DNA of 64,000 bases from Tubulanus polymorphus (lineage: Eukaryota; Nemertea; Palaeonemertea; Tubulaniformes; Tubulanidae). The position numbers were made by a program, and so were the translations under genes. How positions within the stretch are numbered: the stretch's first letter is position 1; each line of letters begins with the position of its first letter. The notes under the pieces are model-generated. The model was not told where the DNA came from. It ran no database searches and worked only from the letters and a program-made list of their open reading frames with translations. The DNA lies in NCBI RefSeq assembly GCF_964204645.1, contig NC_134036.1, forward strand, positions 620,001 to 684,000, written 5' to 3'. Shown here one piece after another: positions 27,497 to 39,450 of the stretch.

Positions 27497-28085
27497 GATG
27501 TCACGTTAACGCCCCCTTGTGGCACTCCTAGAATAAACATGTCACATCAATGCCCCTTGTGGCATTACTAGAATGGAGATGTTACATCAACGCCCCCTTG
27601 TGGCACTCCTAGAATAAACATGTCACATCAACGCCCCCTTGTGGCATACCTAGAATAAACATGTCACATCAACGCCCCCTTGTGGCACTCCTAGAATAGA
27701 GATGTCACATCAACGCCCCCTTGTGGCACACCTAGAATAAACATGTCACATCAACGCCCCCTTGTGGCACACCTAGAATAAACATGTCACATCAACGCCC
27801 CCTTGTGGCACTCCTAGAATCAAGATGTTACATCAACGCCCCCTTGTGGCACTCCAGGAATAAAGACATTACATCAACGCCCCCTGCCACTCTTAGAGAA
27901 GAGATGTCATAAAAAGAACACCCCTGTGGTATTCTAGAATTTGAATACCTCATAAACTCCTTAAAAAGAGACTACATTAACGCCCCCTTGTGGAATAGGG
28001 AATTAGAGTAAAGATGCCACATCAACGCCCCCTTGTGGCGCACATTGAATAAAGATGGCACATTAACTCCCCCTTGTGGATCCCC
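27497..28085 (-). repeat. 41-bp minisatellite carrying CTCF-core-like motifs, about 14 copies
   Basis: The + strand unit is ACATCAACGCCCCCTTGTGG followed by CACTCCTAGAATAAACATGTC. Read on -, each intact copy gives TGCCACAAGGGGGCG, one change from the CTCF core CCACCAGGGGGCG. About 12 copies keep the ten bases CCCCTTGTGG. Copies 10 and 11 are damaged and the array loosens after 27900. The flanking halves of the unit vary more than the GC-rich core. Confidence 0.85.
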
Positions 28086-28501
28086 TTGTCACTAGGTAAC
28101 TAGTACATCGCGTGTTGTCGACGATAATCTTATTGCAGTCATCGGTATCGGGTTGTAATTCGATTTGTCGCGGGGCGCCCTCTGTACGACACTAATTGGG
28201 AATTTGATTCCGGTCTCACGGTAAACGAAGTCCGACAATTCATCTTGAATCTCTCGACCGCTCCAACCTCTCGTCTCGAGATATCACGATTTCGTCGCGT
28301 GAAAATTACAATTTATTTTTCACTCTGCACGTGGTAATTTACTGAAGACCTTCGTCAAGGCCGAGGAGGAATCAGCGAGGAATCGGATGGAATCGGGTGG
28401 AATCCCATGCGAGATTCAAGTCTTTAGAATTTTACCATAATTTGTGAATTTATCTGCAGTGGCAGCGGTGAAGAGACGAAGTTCATCATCCCTCGCGAGA
28501 C

Positions 28502-28682
28502 GTGACTAACTCTCTCCCTCTCCTCTCTCCTCTCTCTCCTCTCTCATTTTTCTCCCCTTCTCTCCCCCTCCCTCTCATTCTCTCTCCCCCTCCCTCTCTC
28601 TCCCCCTTCTCTCTCTCATTCTCTCTCCCTCTCTTCTCTCCCCTCCTTTCCTCTCTCCCCTCCTCTCCTCTCTCCCTCTTAA
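28502..28682 (+). repeat. Polypyrimidine tract
   Basis: About 180 bp of C/T with CTCTCTCCCTC runs. The ORF across it is not coding. Confidence 0.9.
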
Positions 28683-29832
28683 TTATACATGTTTTCTGGT
28701 GTTAGTTATATTCAACGCAGACAACGAACACAAATATTGAAAATCCGATTAGATGTCATACATTGAGAGAGAGAGAGATAGAGACGTCTGCTGCTGGGTC
28801 CGTGCTCGCTCAACGATACGATTATTCACAAACAACCACAGTAACCGTGACGAGAATGTTTCTATTGTTATGATTGTGTGCGATGAATCGTCAATTTCTG
28901 ATTACAATTTCATCGACGCAACTGTTGCAAGCTGAGGGGGAGGGGAGACTGTAGGGGTGAGATTGTAGGGGGGTGAGATTGTAGGGGGTTGACGTGTGGG
29001 TTATACTTAAAATTAATGTAGGTGGTTGATGAGTTGGTGATGAAATGGAAGAAGGTATTTTTAACATTTTCCAGAAAATAAGCTTTAGAGCAATAAACCT
29101 GAACCTTTGTTGTGACACTGGATCGCTGCTTTTCAAGATTTCGACATCGGTTTTTTTTTCATCTCGATTTCAAAGACTTACGCGACATATCTTCAAAATA
29201 TATTTTTCATTGATTTAACCTAGCTCGGATATTTTGTTGAGCAACGACATTCGTGATGCTGAATTTTCTAGTATCTACAATTCCAGTATTTTTGACGGTA
29301 TTAAGTATTTGATTTATGCGATTGTTTTTAGAAAATAAATTTTCATAAATGTAACGTCTGAAGTGCAGGAATTTCCACTCGGCAAAATATTTATGAAGCC
29401 GAATCGTTGAATAAGCGTAAAAAAAATAGTCGAGATATTTTTGATTCGGCGCTCGGTTTCAACGGAGAGGGGAAATTCGAGTATAAGTTTTAAGAGGTAT
29501 TCAGGCATAACGTGAATAAATGAAGCCTTGTCAGAAGCACTCACAGCTGAGCGTTTCATATAACAGGTCGCCGTAATCCAAGATTTATTGTGCGAAATAT
29601 CCGAGAGGCTTTGAGATTATCGGCGAGATTTTACCGGGTATCGAGAGAACTGTCAACTTCAGCTCGTAGCGTCAAATACTGCGACAGACAGACATATCAA
29701 CTTACCACTGAGAAAATTATATAGACTCTCAATTAGTTCGTCTCAACTGGTGGGCGGCGCGGGGGGGGGGGTGGCGGGGGGTTAGGTCAGTTGCGCAATC
29801 ATCACTTGGGACCAGTTGAGCTCCTTTTGGTT
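28683..29832. other. No gene recognised
   Basis: AT-rich DNA with a small GATTGTAGGGGGTGA tandem at about 28947-28990 and a G-run at 29759-29770. A minus-strand ORF at 29314-29559 has no recognised domain. Confidence 0.45.
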
Positions 29833-30047
29833 CTTAAGCCGATCTAACTAAGACCAGGCTAAGGCCAGGCTAAGACTAACTTAGTTCTATAGCCTATCTA
29901 ACTAAGGCCCGGCTAAGATTACGTTAGTTCTATAGCCAATCTAACTAAGACCAGGCTAAGACTAACTTAATTCTAAAGCCAATCTAACTAAGACCAGGCT
30001 AAGATTACATTAGTTCTAAACCCTATCTAACAACTAAAGACCAGTCT
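29833..30047 (+). repeat. About 43-bp tandem repeat derived from a foldback interior
   Basis: Around five imperfect units of CTAACTAAGACCAGGCTAAG, ACTAACTTAGTTCTATAGCC, AAT. The words match the centre of the element at 24834-24973, so the array likely arose by amplification of that interior. Confidence 0.75.
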
Positions 30048-30660
30048 TAAGATTTCAAACTAGATTTTGATGTCATTAATGCCCAATTGGAACCAGGTGA
30101 GGAATCAAGGTAATTTTAGATGAGTAAATGAGTAATTTTAATCGGTGAATGTGATTTTGAGATCTCGTGAAGTGTGATTAGTTGTTGAGATTGATATATC
30201 ACGTGAGAGGACGGCTTGAAAAATATCCGTAATCAAAAAACGTGTTCATTCCGCATCATCACAGATCAACACGACGACAGATTCGCGCAATGTTTTGGTC
30301 GTAACCATAGAAACGGGAACTTCGCCTGCGAAATTTAGCAGCGGCGGCGGGCGTCGTCGAACTGACACGATTGTTGTCGTCGTCGTCGGTGAGAAACGTG
30401 ATTTTAATTGTGTTTATCTTTCGAACGGCGAGAAACTGACATCGGTCTCATCTCTCGCGGTAACAGCTCAGCTCGTCGCCGCTGACAATCGACGAATAAA
30501 ACGTTTTTACCGTTTTTTATTTTGTGTGAGATAAGCGCACGTGAGATAAGCGTTAGAATTTGGCGATGATAAGACGTGGTTTTATGGGACGATAAAACAT
30601 GAAATACCCGCACGCACACGTACAGAATCTGAGATATAATATTTCAAACATATTTCACTG

Positions 30661-31032
30661 GTTGTGTTTTTATATGAACCCCCTCGTGGTGTCTAGGGTG
30701 TCTAGGGTTGTGTTTTTATATGAACCCCCTCATGGTGTCTAGGGTGTCTAGGGTTGTGTTTTTATATGAACCCCCTCGTGGTGTCTAGGGTGTCTAGGGT
30801 TGTGTTTTTATATGAACCCACTCGTCGTGTCTAGGGTGTCTAGGGTTGTGTTTTTATATGAACCCCCTCGTCGTGTCTAGGGTGTCTAGGGTTGTGTTTT
30901 TATATGAACCCCCTCGTGGTGTCTAGGGTGTCTAGGGTTGGGTTTTTATATGAACCCCCTCGTCGTGTCTAGGGTGTCTAGGGTTGTGTTTTTATATGAA
31001 CCCCCTCGTGGTGTCTAGGGTGTCTAGGGTTG
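30661..31032 (+). repeat. 46-bp minisatellite, 8 copies
   Basis: The unit is GTTGTGTTTTTATATGAACC, CCCTCGTGGTGTCTAGGGTG, TCTAGG. The commonest variant is CGTGG/CGTCG. Confidence 0.95.
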
Positions 31033-31283
31033 CTATATTTATATTGATGCTACTCAAACAATGTAAATACTGATGATGACTATTTGCTCTTGCAGCCTCG
31101 ACCCTTGAGGTAGTCGATAGCTAACACACCTGCTACACAACCCTTGAAGTAGTCAATACTCAACACGCCTGCCACGCGACTATCTAGTATTTAACAGGGT
31201 CTTACCTATTGATATATAGGTACCTTCAAATCTGCATATAGTACCTTATGATAAGTTAGTTATACTATTTGGTATGCGTCCTA

Positions 31284-32215
31284 TGATCAGCTAGGTTCCC
31301 TGTATTATAGCTAAGTTAAGATCAGCTAGGTTCCCTGTATTATAGCTAAGTTAAGATCAGCTAGGTTCCCTGTATTATAGCTAAGTTAAGATCAGCTAGG
31401 TTCCCTGTATTATAGCTAAGTTAAGATCAGCTAGGTTCCCTGTATTATAGCTAAGTTCTGATCAGCTAGGTTCCCTGTATTATAGCTAAGCTATGATCAG
31501 CTAGGTTCCCTGTATGATAGCTAAGTTCTGATCAGCTAGGTTCCCTGTATTATAGCTAAGCTATGATCAGCAAGGTTCCCTGTATTATAGCTAAGTTCTG
31601 ATCAGCTAGGTTCCCTGTATTATAGCTAAGCTATGATCAGCTAGGTTCCCTGTATTATAGCTAAGCTATGATCAGCAAGGTTCCCTGTATTATAGCTAAG
31701 TTCTGATCAGCTAGGTTCCCTGTATTATAGCTAAGCTATGATCAGCTAGGTTCCCTGTATTATAGCTAAGTTCTGATCAGCTAGGTTCCCTGTATTATAG
31801 CTAAGCTATGATCAGCAAGGTTCCCTGTATTATAGCTAAGTTCTGATCAGCTAGGTTCCCTGTATTATAGCTAAGTTCTGATCAGCCAGGTTCCCTGTAT
31901 TATAGCTAAGTTCTGATCAGCTAGGTTCCCTGTATTATAGCTAAGCTATGATCAGCTAGGTTCCCTGTATTATAGCTAAGTTCTGATCAGCTAGGTTCCC
32001 TGTATTATAGCTAAGCTATGATCAGCTAGGTTCCCTGTATTATAGCTAAGTTAAGATCAGCTAGGTTCCCTGTATTATAGCTAAGCTATGATCAGCAAGG
32101 TTCCCTGTATTATAGCTAAGTTCTGATCAGCTAGGTTCCCTGTATTATAGCTAAGTTACGATCAGCTAGGTTCCCTGTATTATAGCTAAGTTACTAAAAA
32201 TTTAGGTTTCCTATG
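31284..32215 (+). repeat. 35-bp minisatellite, about 26 copies
   Basis: The unit is GATCAGCTAGGTTCCCTGTA followed by TTATAGCTAAGTTCT. The last bases (TTCT, CTAT, TTAA) and GCTAGG/GCAAGG alternate in pairs, which suggests two-unit duplications. The TGATCA palindrome is kept in most copies. Confidence 0.95.
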
Positions 32216-32242
32216 ATCAGCTAGGTTGGGACACTGTCAGAT

Positions 32243-32257
32243 GCTGCCCTCTGGTGA
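32243..32257 (-). promoter_or_regulatory. CTCF-core-like motif
   Basis: Read on -, TCACCAGAGGGCAGC. Lies directly after the 35-bp array. Confidence 0.35.
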
Positions 32258-32559
32258 CAATTCGATGAATAAGAAGTGCACGTTTCCGTGTAATCCCGAT
32301 ATAATCCGTACAACTGGAAAAACATCGTTGACTTTTTCTCTCGTCATCCGTCGACCTGATTGTAGGATTATACTGCGATCCCGCACCGGTTGCCGATAGT
32401 AACGTCACAGTCGATGATCGGGTTATTACGTGTTAATTGTTGTACGCGTGTGTTTTTTCTCGGCGCAAAAGGCCATCGTCGTCTACAACCTCTCGGTAAA
32501 TCAGTGTCGCGTTTCCATGACGCAATCATTAACATCACGTGTATAGGGAGACATAAGGA

Positions 32560-32785
32560 CCCTCTCCTTCAACCCCCTCCATCCCTCCTCCCCCTCGCCC
32601 CTCCATCCCTCCTCCCCCTCATCCCTCCATCCCTCATCCCCTCCTCCCTCTCCTTCTATCCTCCCACTTCCCCCTCCTTCCATCCTCCCCCATCCCTCCT
32701 CCCTTCATCCCTCATTCCCTCTCTCCACCACTTCCTCCATTCCCTTCCCTCCACCCCTCATCCCCTCACTTCCCTCCTCCCCCTC
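32560..32785 (+). repeat. Polypyrimidine CCCTCCATCC-type tract
   Basis: About 225 bp of C/T with quasi-repeats of CCTCCCCCTC and CATCCCTC. ORFs over it are Pro/Ser/Leu runs. Confidence 0.9.
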
Positions 32786-33727
32786 GTTAATCACGTAGCT
32801 ATGCGGTAATTATCTCCTATTTTGCGACGATATTAAACATATTTTTTAACGACGTTTCGATAATTTATTCCATTGTTGTTTTGTCGTTATGAATAAATCA
32901 CGGAATCGGGGTTTTTTTTCATCCGGACCGCGGCATCGTCGACGAGATAAAACTGCTCATCATCGCTCTCATCGTCGTCGTCGTCGTCGTCGAGGGAGAT
33001 AACGAAGATGTATTGTTTTATTACGGTTGTCGACGGAAACGGACGATAACCGTCTGCTAATTAACGATACTCGCGCGTCGTCGTTAACGGCAACCGGTGA
33101 TAACGCGTCGGTTTTTTCATTATTGGTCACTTTATTGGATTCGTGTAAGAAATACGCGATAACACTGTTAATGAATCCTGGACCAGGGCAGCGTGGGTCC
33201 GGGGCAGCGTGGGTCCGGGGTCCGGGGCAATTTAAATACCCCCGGGTGAATCTTTTATCTATCTGATGATATCCACATCTACCACGTACCGGTATTCCAG
33301 TATTTTCAACTTCTATCCAGGTCTCTATCCATTGCCAGGAACCAAAACACCTTCCTGCAGCCTAACAGCGCCCCCTGCAGCCTGACAGCGCCCCCTGCAG
33401 CATGAAACCTGCATTTTTCTGCAGCATGGATCCGGCTACTTTCAGACATCTCAAACTTTGAATTGTGAATCAAACAAAAGTGCATGAATCCAACCCTGCA
33501 GCTTCCAAAAAACTGGTCAATCTCAGTAAATATATCGTGACCTAGTTATCGATGAGTCGACCTAGTTAATCCTGCTGTACGACCTTGACCCGTATATATG
33601 TGTCACGACGAGTCGTTGAAGTAATGAGGATATTTACTGAAGGGAGGCAAACGTGCGAATAATCACAAACTAAAAGATCTCATAATTTACGCATCGTTTC
33701 GTTTTATTGGTGCTAGATTTATAACAG
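32786..33727. other. No gene recognised; two strong CTCF-like sites
   Basis: A (TCG)n tract lies near 32970-32993, and a GGTCCGGGGCAGCGTG duplication at about 33183-33225. Two tandem copies of CAGCGCCCCCTGCAG occur at 33366-33380 and 33386-33400; on - they read CTGCAGGGGGCGCTG, close to the vertebrate CTCF consensus. A 79-codon ORF at 33027 shows no domain. Confidence 0.45.
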
Positions 33728-33881
33728 TGCGCCTCTGTGCTGCACCGGGGAGTGGGAGGATTGAGTGCGCCTCTGTGCTGCACCGGGGAGTGGGAGGATT
33801 GAGTGCGCCTCTGTGCTGCACCGGGGAGTGGGAGGATTGAGTGCGCCTCTGTGCTGCACCGGGGAGTGGGAGGATTGAGTT
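33728..33881 (+). repeat. 38-bp minisatellite, 4 copies
   Basis: The unit is GTGCGCCTCTGTGCTGCACC, GGGGAGTGGGAGGATTGA. The four copies are identical, implying recent origin. Confidence 0.95.
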
Positions 33882-34295
33882 AAGGTAACCTTCGTGGATG
33901 CAGTCCTCTCCTTGTGGCTATAGGTGGTTCAGTGCATTAGATAACTCTGATGGGCTCAAACTCCAGTAAAGTCTATACGGGCGAGGTGTACACGCCCGTA
34001 TCTCTACGATTGATTAGTTTAGTGTAGGTCCCTCATTTACCAGGTTCACCAGTACCGCTCAATGCCCCCCTCCCCCTTGCACTCCCTCCCCTGTACTTCC
34101 TGGTATCCTCCCTCTCCCCCCCACTGATGTTGTAACTGATGGTTAAATGTAAATATGCTCTCTGTTACTGATTCATCATCATTAGATTGTGAGATGTCGA
34201 CAGAACAGATTTTACAAATGAGTTTTCGACATTCTCCAATTCTCCAATAATGCCACAATTACGTTTACATAAATTCTCCTGTTTATTCCGTAATG

Positions 34296-34346
34296 TATCT
34301 CGAGCTGCTCGTGTATCAGCTCGTGTATCTCGAGCTGCTCGTGTAT
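34296..34346 (+). repeat. Small CTCGAGCTGCTCGTGTATCA duplication
   Basis: Two and a half copies of a 20-30-bp word, just before the 118-bp array. Confidence 0.7.
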
Positions 34347-34410
34347 CAGTAAGATTTTCCTGTGAAACGCTCTCCCATGTTCATAGTTATTATACAGTCT
34401 CCGCGGTGCC

Positions 34411-34690
34411 CAGTACCTGTCAGGGACTTGTCCGCTACACGCCTGCCTGTACATCATAGTACTTGTGCAGTGTCTACCTGGTGCACAGTACCTGTACAGT
34501 GTCTGGTGCGCAGTGTCTCCCCGGTACCCAGTACCTGTCAGGGACTTGCCCGCTACACGCCTGCCTGTACATCATAGTACCTGTGCAGTGTCTACCTGGT
34601 GCACAGTACCTGTACAGTGTCTGGTGCGCAGTGTCTCCCCGGTACCCAGTACCTGTCAGGGTCCGCTACATGCCTGCCTGTACAGCAAAG
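34411..34690 (+). repeat. 118-bp tandem repeat, about 2.4 copies
   Basis: CAGTACCTGTCAGGG begins copies at 34411, 34529 and 34647, so the period is 118 bp. Inside each unit, CAGTACCTGTACAGTGTCTG and CATAGTACCTGTGCAGTGTC are themselves related, so the unit grew from a shorter word. Confidence 0.9.
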
Positions 34691-35721
34691 GTGTCTCCAT
34701 GTTCCCTATCTATTCATGGAATTAATTGATTAATTAATTAATTGAAGTCGACATGCAAGAAACTGAACTCATTAATGTTTCATACTAAACAGAGTTATCT
34801 CTTGATAAACCACCAGTCTCTCCCTCCACTCTTTTCCCTGTCTTATGATTGATGTTTGTTGGCTCCTCCCACTCATCATCAACTACTATCCATTGTCTAT
34901 TCATCTCAATTTCCGCGGTTGGTTTGTTATTGCCACCTGTCGTCGCCCGAAACAAATACATTATAAATAACTCATTATCGTCAAGACAATATTGACTGTA
35001 TTTTCTAATCCGTTATTTGTGATGAATTGTCGCATGTATTTCTTCGTGGGCTTCACCGATAAATGAGGATCTATTCCGCCACCAGGTGGCGTGGTTAATA
35101 GTAGGTCTTTAGAAGTTGAATTTAGTCCCTGCTTGTAACCGTAGAATCATAAAACCTCGTCGAAATCTTGGTACATGTGACGTATATTCAATATAATTCA
35201 TTTGTATTTGACATTATATTACGCGATTGGTTTTCGCTGATTTAATCCGGAGATATTTTCGGTGGAGTAATTGGGAAACGCACCAGAACTGTCTGTAGGT
35301 ATCGGACAGCTCATATCTGATCCTCATGATGTATCAATGGGACAGTCTGTATCTTTGATACCGCGCGACGTATCTCGAGGGAACCCCGGCGGAGACATCA
35401 ATCTTCCTCATGCCGACGATTTGAAACAAACAGGTTTTTTCTTACCGATAATCGCGTAATGGTCGAACCGGGCCGGCGCGAGTCAGTGTACCGTCACAGA
35501 TGGCGTCTAGACGTTACCTCCGATGATAATTTCAATAATGCGTTTAGAATTCCCGATTTATCGTCGTGCGCAACAGATGTATCGGGAGGCAACCTCACGA
35601 GTGTCCTAATCTCGACTCTAAATCCGACCCTCGGGTATCATAATCGGTAGATACAGTTTTATTGTTTATCTACTGACATGAATAGCTATATATGTAATAT
35701 ATGTCTGATTCAGGTTCCACA
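34691..35721. other. No assigned gene; unassigned ORFs and one CTCF-like site
   Basis: GCCACCAGGTGGCGTGG at 35079-35095 fits the CTCF core on +. Adjacent frames at about 35271-35456 and 35459-35650 have even codon use and few repeats. They lack a convincing acceptor, and no domain is recognised. Confidence 0.45.
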
Positions 35722-36009
35722 TTAACCCTTTCAGTGCGTCTACACCGCAGTGCGGTGTATGAATCGGTGATGGATTTTGCTAGTACACCGCACTGCGTGT
35801 ATTGATGTAATTAGTAATTATCTCTCTTGAAAGATGGCAGCACCTGTCAAACATAGTGAAATACTAGTAACTAACGATACACCGCACCGCGGTGTAGACG
35901 CACTATAGTGGTATTCCCGTTATTCAACACACTAGTTTGGAGTTTTTCAAAATTTTCAAATTATCTCCAGCACTATGGGGTATTAATTAGTCAGCACTGA
36001 AAGGGTTAA
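35722..36009. mobile_element. piggyBac-type MITE, 288 bp including TTAA duplications
   Basis: TTAACCCTTTCAGTGC at 35722-35737 and GCACTGAAAGGGTTAA at 35994-36009 are perfect inverse copies. Each outer TTAA fits the obligatory target duplication of piggyBac elements, whose ends begin with CCC. A subterminal inverted repeat is also present: GCGTCTACACCGC on the left and CACCGCGGTGTAGACGC at about 35880-35905. Between them are more copies of the TACACCGCA.TGCGGTGTA palindrome. No transposase frame exists, so it is non-autonomous. Confidence 0.85.
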
Positions 36010-36106
36010 CCAACTGTACATGGATTTAGTTTAGTCATTTATTATTCGATAGATTCTAGTGATTGCCATTAAACAATTCTAAATGGGTCTCCATGGATAT
36101 CCATGA

Positions 36107-36353
36107 ATGCCACCCGGGGGCGCTAGTAGTCCGTGTATACATTCTAATAAAACTCTTGAGAAGAGCAGAAGAATTGCACCTGAATCATTAGACTAATGAA
36201 TATGTGCTGTTAGTCTTTGGTATTGTGAATCTGATTCAATCAATGTTTAATCAACATCCCCCTTCCTGACTGTAAACAGTCAACATACCCCCTCCCCCTT
36301 CCTGGCTGCAAACTAATGTTGCAAGTTGATGTGAACAACCACTAGGGGGCGCC
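36107..36353 (+). promoter_or_regulatory. Two strong CTCF-core-like motifs
   Basis: GCCACCCGGGGGCGCTAG at about 36109-36127 and CCACTAGGGGGCGCC at 36339-36353, both on +. The second matches the CTCF consensus very closely. They flank AT-rich non-coding DNA. Confidence 0.4.
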
Positions 36354-37292
36354 AGTAGACGCATGTTCTTGTGCTGTTAAATAAAGCGTTTGTAATTGTG
36401 AATAGTGGTTTATACTTGACGCAGAAGTAAAGTTGATTAGTGAAGTGAAGGTGAGTGGTGGGGAAGGGAGGGGAGCCTCTCTTCTCTCCCCCTCCATTCA
36501 ACATTGATGAGTAGTAAACTAATCAGCACGAACATGTAACTAACAAACTATTCAATGAATCTCTCTTACACGAGCCGTATTTCTACACGGTTATATCGAA
36601 TGAGAGGTTTATTTGTGGAGACGGACAACAAGTCATCGTCCCATCGATGACGAATTGATTGAAAAATCAGTTGAAGTTTGAGAAGAGAACATTCAATTTA
36701 GACATTGCTGTTTAATTTAGTTGACTGCTGACTGCCGACTGCTAGCTGCGGACTGTCGGCGGACTGCCGACGGCTGGCTGCGGACTGTCTGCGGACTGCT
36801 GGCTGTGGACTATGGACTGCCGATGATGTTCAGAGGCTGCAGTTGCTCATACGGTGGATAAATACCATAGTTACAATGAACTTTTAATTTTCACTATGTC
36901 AACTATCAACTCGTTAATTCTAACCAACTTTTCAACAACTTTTGCTTTTCACTAAAACTGTGCTCGATTCTGGATTCGATCGTCGTTTAAAAACTAACTC
37001 CTAAACAAAACATATTCACGTCTGACACGGACATAAAACAGTTGAATTGATGAAAATGAAACAGTTGATTTCGCAACCAGACATGAATACAAATAATTAT
37101 ACATTATATCAGAAATATGTGCACGCGCGGTGAACATATTTATAAACGGGGTTTAACGGCAGCAGCTGTTTCCTAAACTAGAAATATCGCACAAAGGGAT
37201 CAATGGAGTGAAAGCTCTTCACTAAAACTGTTCAATAATATACTGATGTTCTCTATTAGAGTACGTTCAATAAAGGCAATCAACTGATCTGA
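36354..37292. other. No gene recognised
   Basis: Contains an irregular CTGCGGACTG / CTGCCGACTG repetition at about 36725-36825. Otherwise AT-rich, with no supported exon. Confidence 0.45.
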
Positions 37293-37395
37293 AATCCTGT
37301 TGACAGTTTGACGTCCTGTTGACAGTTTGACGTCCAGTCGACAGTTTGACATGCAGTTGACAGTCGGACTCTAGTTGACAGCTTGACATGCAGTC
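37293..37395 (+). repeat. 18-20-bp tandem repeat TGTTGACAGTTTGACGTCC
   Basis: Five to six imperfect copies of GTTGACAGTTTGACGTCC with drift in the last bases. Confidence 0.85.
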
Positions 37396-37519
37396 TGTTC
37401 AGTTTATGAAAATTCATAATTTACAGAATGCTATAATGATTTACATGCTATGATAATGTCAACTGTCAACCTGTTGCCTACAAGTGCCGTCACTAATTTA
37501 CCCTTTGCCCCGTGGAAAC

Positions 37520-37605
37520 ATCTTAAACCGCGATCACGCGGAGATGATTTGGCCCGGGCCAAATTGACGCGGATCAGGCCGGCGTCAAATTTGGCCTGTG
37601 TCTGA
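37520..37605. repeat. Palindromic TTTGGCCCGGGCCAAA segment
   Basis: Contains TTTGGCCCGGGCCAAAT, then GACGCGGATCAGGCCGGCGTC, itself near palindromic, then AAATTTGGCC. It resembles 11795-11915 in words and in the leading 'ccgc(a/g)atcac(a/g)cg', so both may be copies of one element. Confidence 0.5.
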
Positions 37606-38294
37606 TTAGAGAGCGCGTTTACACGCGTAAACCACTCACTCGATACTAAACAAAGCTTAAACAAAGCGAAGCGTGTCATTTCCGAAACCAGTTGCAATTC
37701 AACTCAACGCGTGCTAGAATTTAGCACGCATGGCTCTGGCCTGTTTTAGATCCTTGTCATTTTCAGGACTGACTTAAGTTACGGTTAAATCCTGGATCCA
37801 GATCCATAGTGGATGATGTTATTTTACTTGTATATTAAACCGCTGATTACATGCGACATTTCGTAACTTAGCAATTCAGATTAATTCGCTCTATTTGCAT
37901 TCGCCTGGAGACGACGCCCGGCGACGACGACGCCCGGCGATGTCACAATTGATAAAACAAACAACAGGAAAAGCCGCGGTAGAGTTTTACGTACGCGGGG
38001 GGGGAGGGGGAGGGGGGGACATCCACGCACGCAAGAGGTCAACAGGGAATAGATAGTTCGATACGGTGGACCTGCAGGGAATGTACGGTGGACCTGCTGA
38101 GAATGTACGAATCACCGGAAGGAAACGAACGGCGCCGTCAAACGTCAGCCGTACGACGGCGGTTACCGCGGTTACTGCCGCGCCGCGCGAATAATAAAGA
38201 GGAAAAAAACATCCGCGTAAAAAGGAGACGACGGCAAAACTTTTCTTCAGTGTTTCTGGTTAATTTGCTTTCGTTCGGCGGCACTATTAAGAAA

Positions 38295-38296
<2 letters not shown>

Positions 38297-38386
<90 letters not shown>

Positions 38387-38528
38387 CTCTCTCCCTCCCT
38401 CCCCTCCCTCCCTCCCTCCCTCCTCCCTCTCTCCCTCTCTCCCTCTCTCCCTCTCCCTCCCTCTCCCTCTCCCTCCCTCTCCCTCTCTCCCTCCCTCTCT
38501 CCCTCCCTCCCTCCCTCCCTCTCCCTCC

Positions 38529-38579
<51 letters not shown>

Positions 38580-38588
38580 CCCCTCTCT
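38297..38588 (+). repeat. (CT)n microsatellite plus CCCT tract
   Basis: About 85 bp of pure CT, then about 150 bp of CCCTCCCT/CCCTCTCT, then CT again. The open frame that enters it from 38088 has no recognised domain. Confidence 0.95.
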
Positions 38589-39265
38589 CATGTTACAGAA
38601 AAAAGATTGACTTTGACGTAAAGCCCTCGAGGAAATCCGATCCCTTCAGGCGTCGGAGAAAGTTTTAGCGTTGTTGTGATCTCGACCGTATATCGCGCGT
38701 AATTGGTCCGGACCGCGTAATTGGTCCGGCGTTTGTAAAGAAAAGACCATTAACTTCTCCGTGAAATCTTACGACAACCTCGAGACGCAGTCGACCATCA
38801 GTCGCGTGACCGCGAGGCTTTTCATCGCCACAACATGTTTTGAAGTTCAAGTTTGTGTCGCGCAGAACGCGAAATAATTACAGATATTTCACCTTTTTAC
38901 GAGCACCGAATTATTACATACGTTTCTTACAAGATTTCTTTCTGAGTAAGAAAAGATGCTTTCTGTGTGTCGGGCGAGACACGCCTTAACGAGGCTGCTG
39001 TCTCTAGTACCTGATAGCAGTGAACGAGAGAATACAAAATGAGAATTGATGAATTGTTTTATTGAAGGAAACTGGAGCCAGGAAGCTGTCGGATTTCACA
39101 GATTTCAAATCATTGTCAGCTACAGGTACCACCGCACCTGCATGGTTACCACTGCACCAGCATGGTACCACCACCGCAGGTATCTTCTACCTGAGGATCC
39201 AGTTCCACAGTTGTGATCCAGCTTCCACGTTCACTCAGAAGCCGGACTGACTTTCCCCTCCCAGA

Positions 39266-39450
<185 letters not shown>

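Noticed and set aside
27497-28085. Direct-repeat array considered as CRISPR
   Set aside because: Units are contiguous without unique spacers, the host is an animal, and no cas genes are present. The same applies to all other arrays here.
35271-35650. Two adjacent 62-63-codon ORFs
   Set aside because: Even codon use, yet the first starts from TTG, splice sites are weak, and no domain is seen.
38088-38621. 177-codon ORF
   Set aside because: Two thirds of it is a (CT)n/(CCCT)n tract; the non-repeat part shows no domain.
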